A DNA stretch of 64,000 nt. It comes from Microvirga sp. (GTDB lineage Bacteria; Pseudomonadota; Alphaproteobacteria; Rhizobiales; Beijerinckiaceae). This document shows, in pieces, positions 63,761 to 64,000 of the stretch (the stretch's first letter is position 1; the number at the start of each line of letters is the position of its first letter). The notes beneath the pieces were generated by a model. The model was not told where the DNA came from, did not search any database, and was given only the letters and a program-made list of their open reading frames with translations. The stretch spans positions 26,878 to 90,877 of the forward strand of contig JAQSWQ010000009.1 in assembly GCA_029266525.1 (NCBI GenBank), read 5' to 3'. The translations under genes and the position numbers were made by a program.

Positions 63761-64000
63761 TCAGAAGTTCCGGTGGATGCGGAGGCGGCCGCGCCACTCG
63801 TCTTCGTGACTGGTCGTGAAGCCGCAGACCTGAGCGGGCGTACCGGCCCCGTTGAAGCCAGCCGGGAAGACCGCCACGTTGCCACACTTGTTGAGGTCGA
63901 CCACCCGGCCGCTGACGTTGATGCGGTCGTAGGCCACCTCGACACCGATGTCGAGGTCACGCACCGGCGACCAGATCAGGTTGGCGGCAAGGTTCAGGAG
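63761..64000 (-). CDS. C-terminal end of an alphaproteobacterial porin (PF02530-like), partial
   Basis: About 79 codons are in the window, ending at 63761; the gene continues past the right edge. The sequence has alternating beta strands (NLIWSPVRDLDIGVEV, DEWRGRLRIHRNF), an external loop with two Cys (NKCGNV, QVCGFT) and ends in Phe, the signal for outer-membrane insertion. This matches the last strands of Hyphomicrobiales porins such as Omp2b. A strong terminator follows. Confidence 0.85.
   Translation of the reverse strand, partial: LLNLAANLIWSPVRDLDIGVEVAYDRINVSGRVVDLNKCGNVAVFPAGFNGAGTPAQVCGFTTSHEDEWRGRLRIHRNF

Overview
This 64 kb window is GC-rich, densely coded chromosomal DNA from an alphaproteobacterium. 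The best guess is Hyphomicrobiales (Rhizobiales), near the Methylobacteriaceae, Beijerinckiaceae, Salinarimonas or Bosea groups. Reasons are families typical of that order (a TIGR02301 protein, DUF1236, DUF2939, an alphaproteobacterial porin end, an OpgH-type glucosyltransferase, a divergent polysaccharide deacetylase, a SUV3-like helicase), the order rpmH-rnpA-yidC-engB-argB, and the linkage rlmH-envC-ctpA-deacetylase-rppH. Most of the window is core genome. No complete phage or insertion sequence and no CRISPR array was seen.

Layout. 0-6 kb: protein AMPylase SelO and a minus-strand pdxH-SDR-FG-GAP-NUDIX-TIGR02301 string. 6-15.8 kb, plus strand: surface lipoprotein, CbpA-type J protein, fabI, a histidine phosphatase, a 1,346-residue one-module NRPS of the poly-lysine-synthetase (Pls) type, aroC, and a RibB whose GTP cyclohydrolase II half has lost its zinc cysteines. 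15.9-21.5 kb, minus strand: a compact operon with a Bug binding protein, an IorAB-type two-subunit molybdenum hydroxylase, a leaderless binding protein and an M20 amidohydrolase, which looks catabolic. 21.6-35.4 kb: an SGNH-like protein, a deacetylase of the HDAC family, an L,D-transpeptidase, a Tat-exported phosphoesterase, a class III aminotransferase, a YkgJ-like protein, an orphan TAXI protein, the helicase and clpB.

35.5-44.9 kb, plus strand: two small hydrophilic proteins, then the rlmH to rppH envelope and RNA-quality group, then small membrane or secreted proteins. 45-53 kb: an opgH-fkbM-secreted protein operon, divergent from a tightly overlapped group of a dehydrogenase, a 6-PTPS homologue with altered active-site residues, a GT4 glycosyltransferase and a methyltransferase. 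52.8-58.5 kb, minus strand: cytochrome b561, argB, DUF423, engB, yidC, rnpA, rpmH. 58.7-62.4 kb: TVP38, a flavin disulfide reductase and a histidine kinase in one operon.

The right end, from 62.4 kb, changes character. An intact tRNA-Arg(ACG) is followed by two 3'-terminal tRNA fragments with shared trailing repeats, a decayed ABC substrate-binding-protein gene carrying a 67-bp tandem duplication, and the 3' end of a porin gene with a strong terminator. This looks like an integration-scarred edge. The strongest candidates for undescribed biology are the Pls-type synthetase, the dehydrogenase/6-PTPS-like/GT4/methyltransferase cluster, the opgH-fkbM operon and the tRNA-fragment array.
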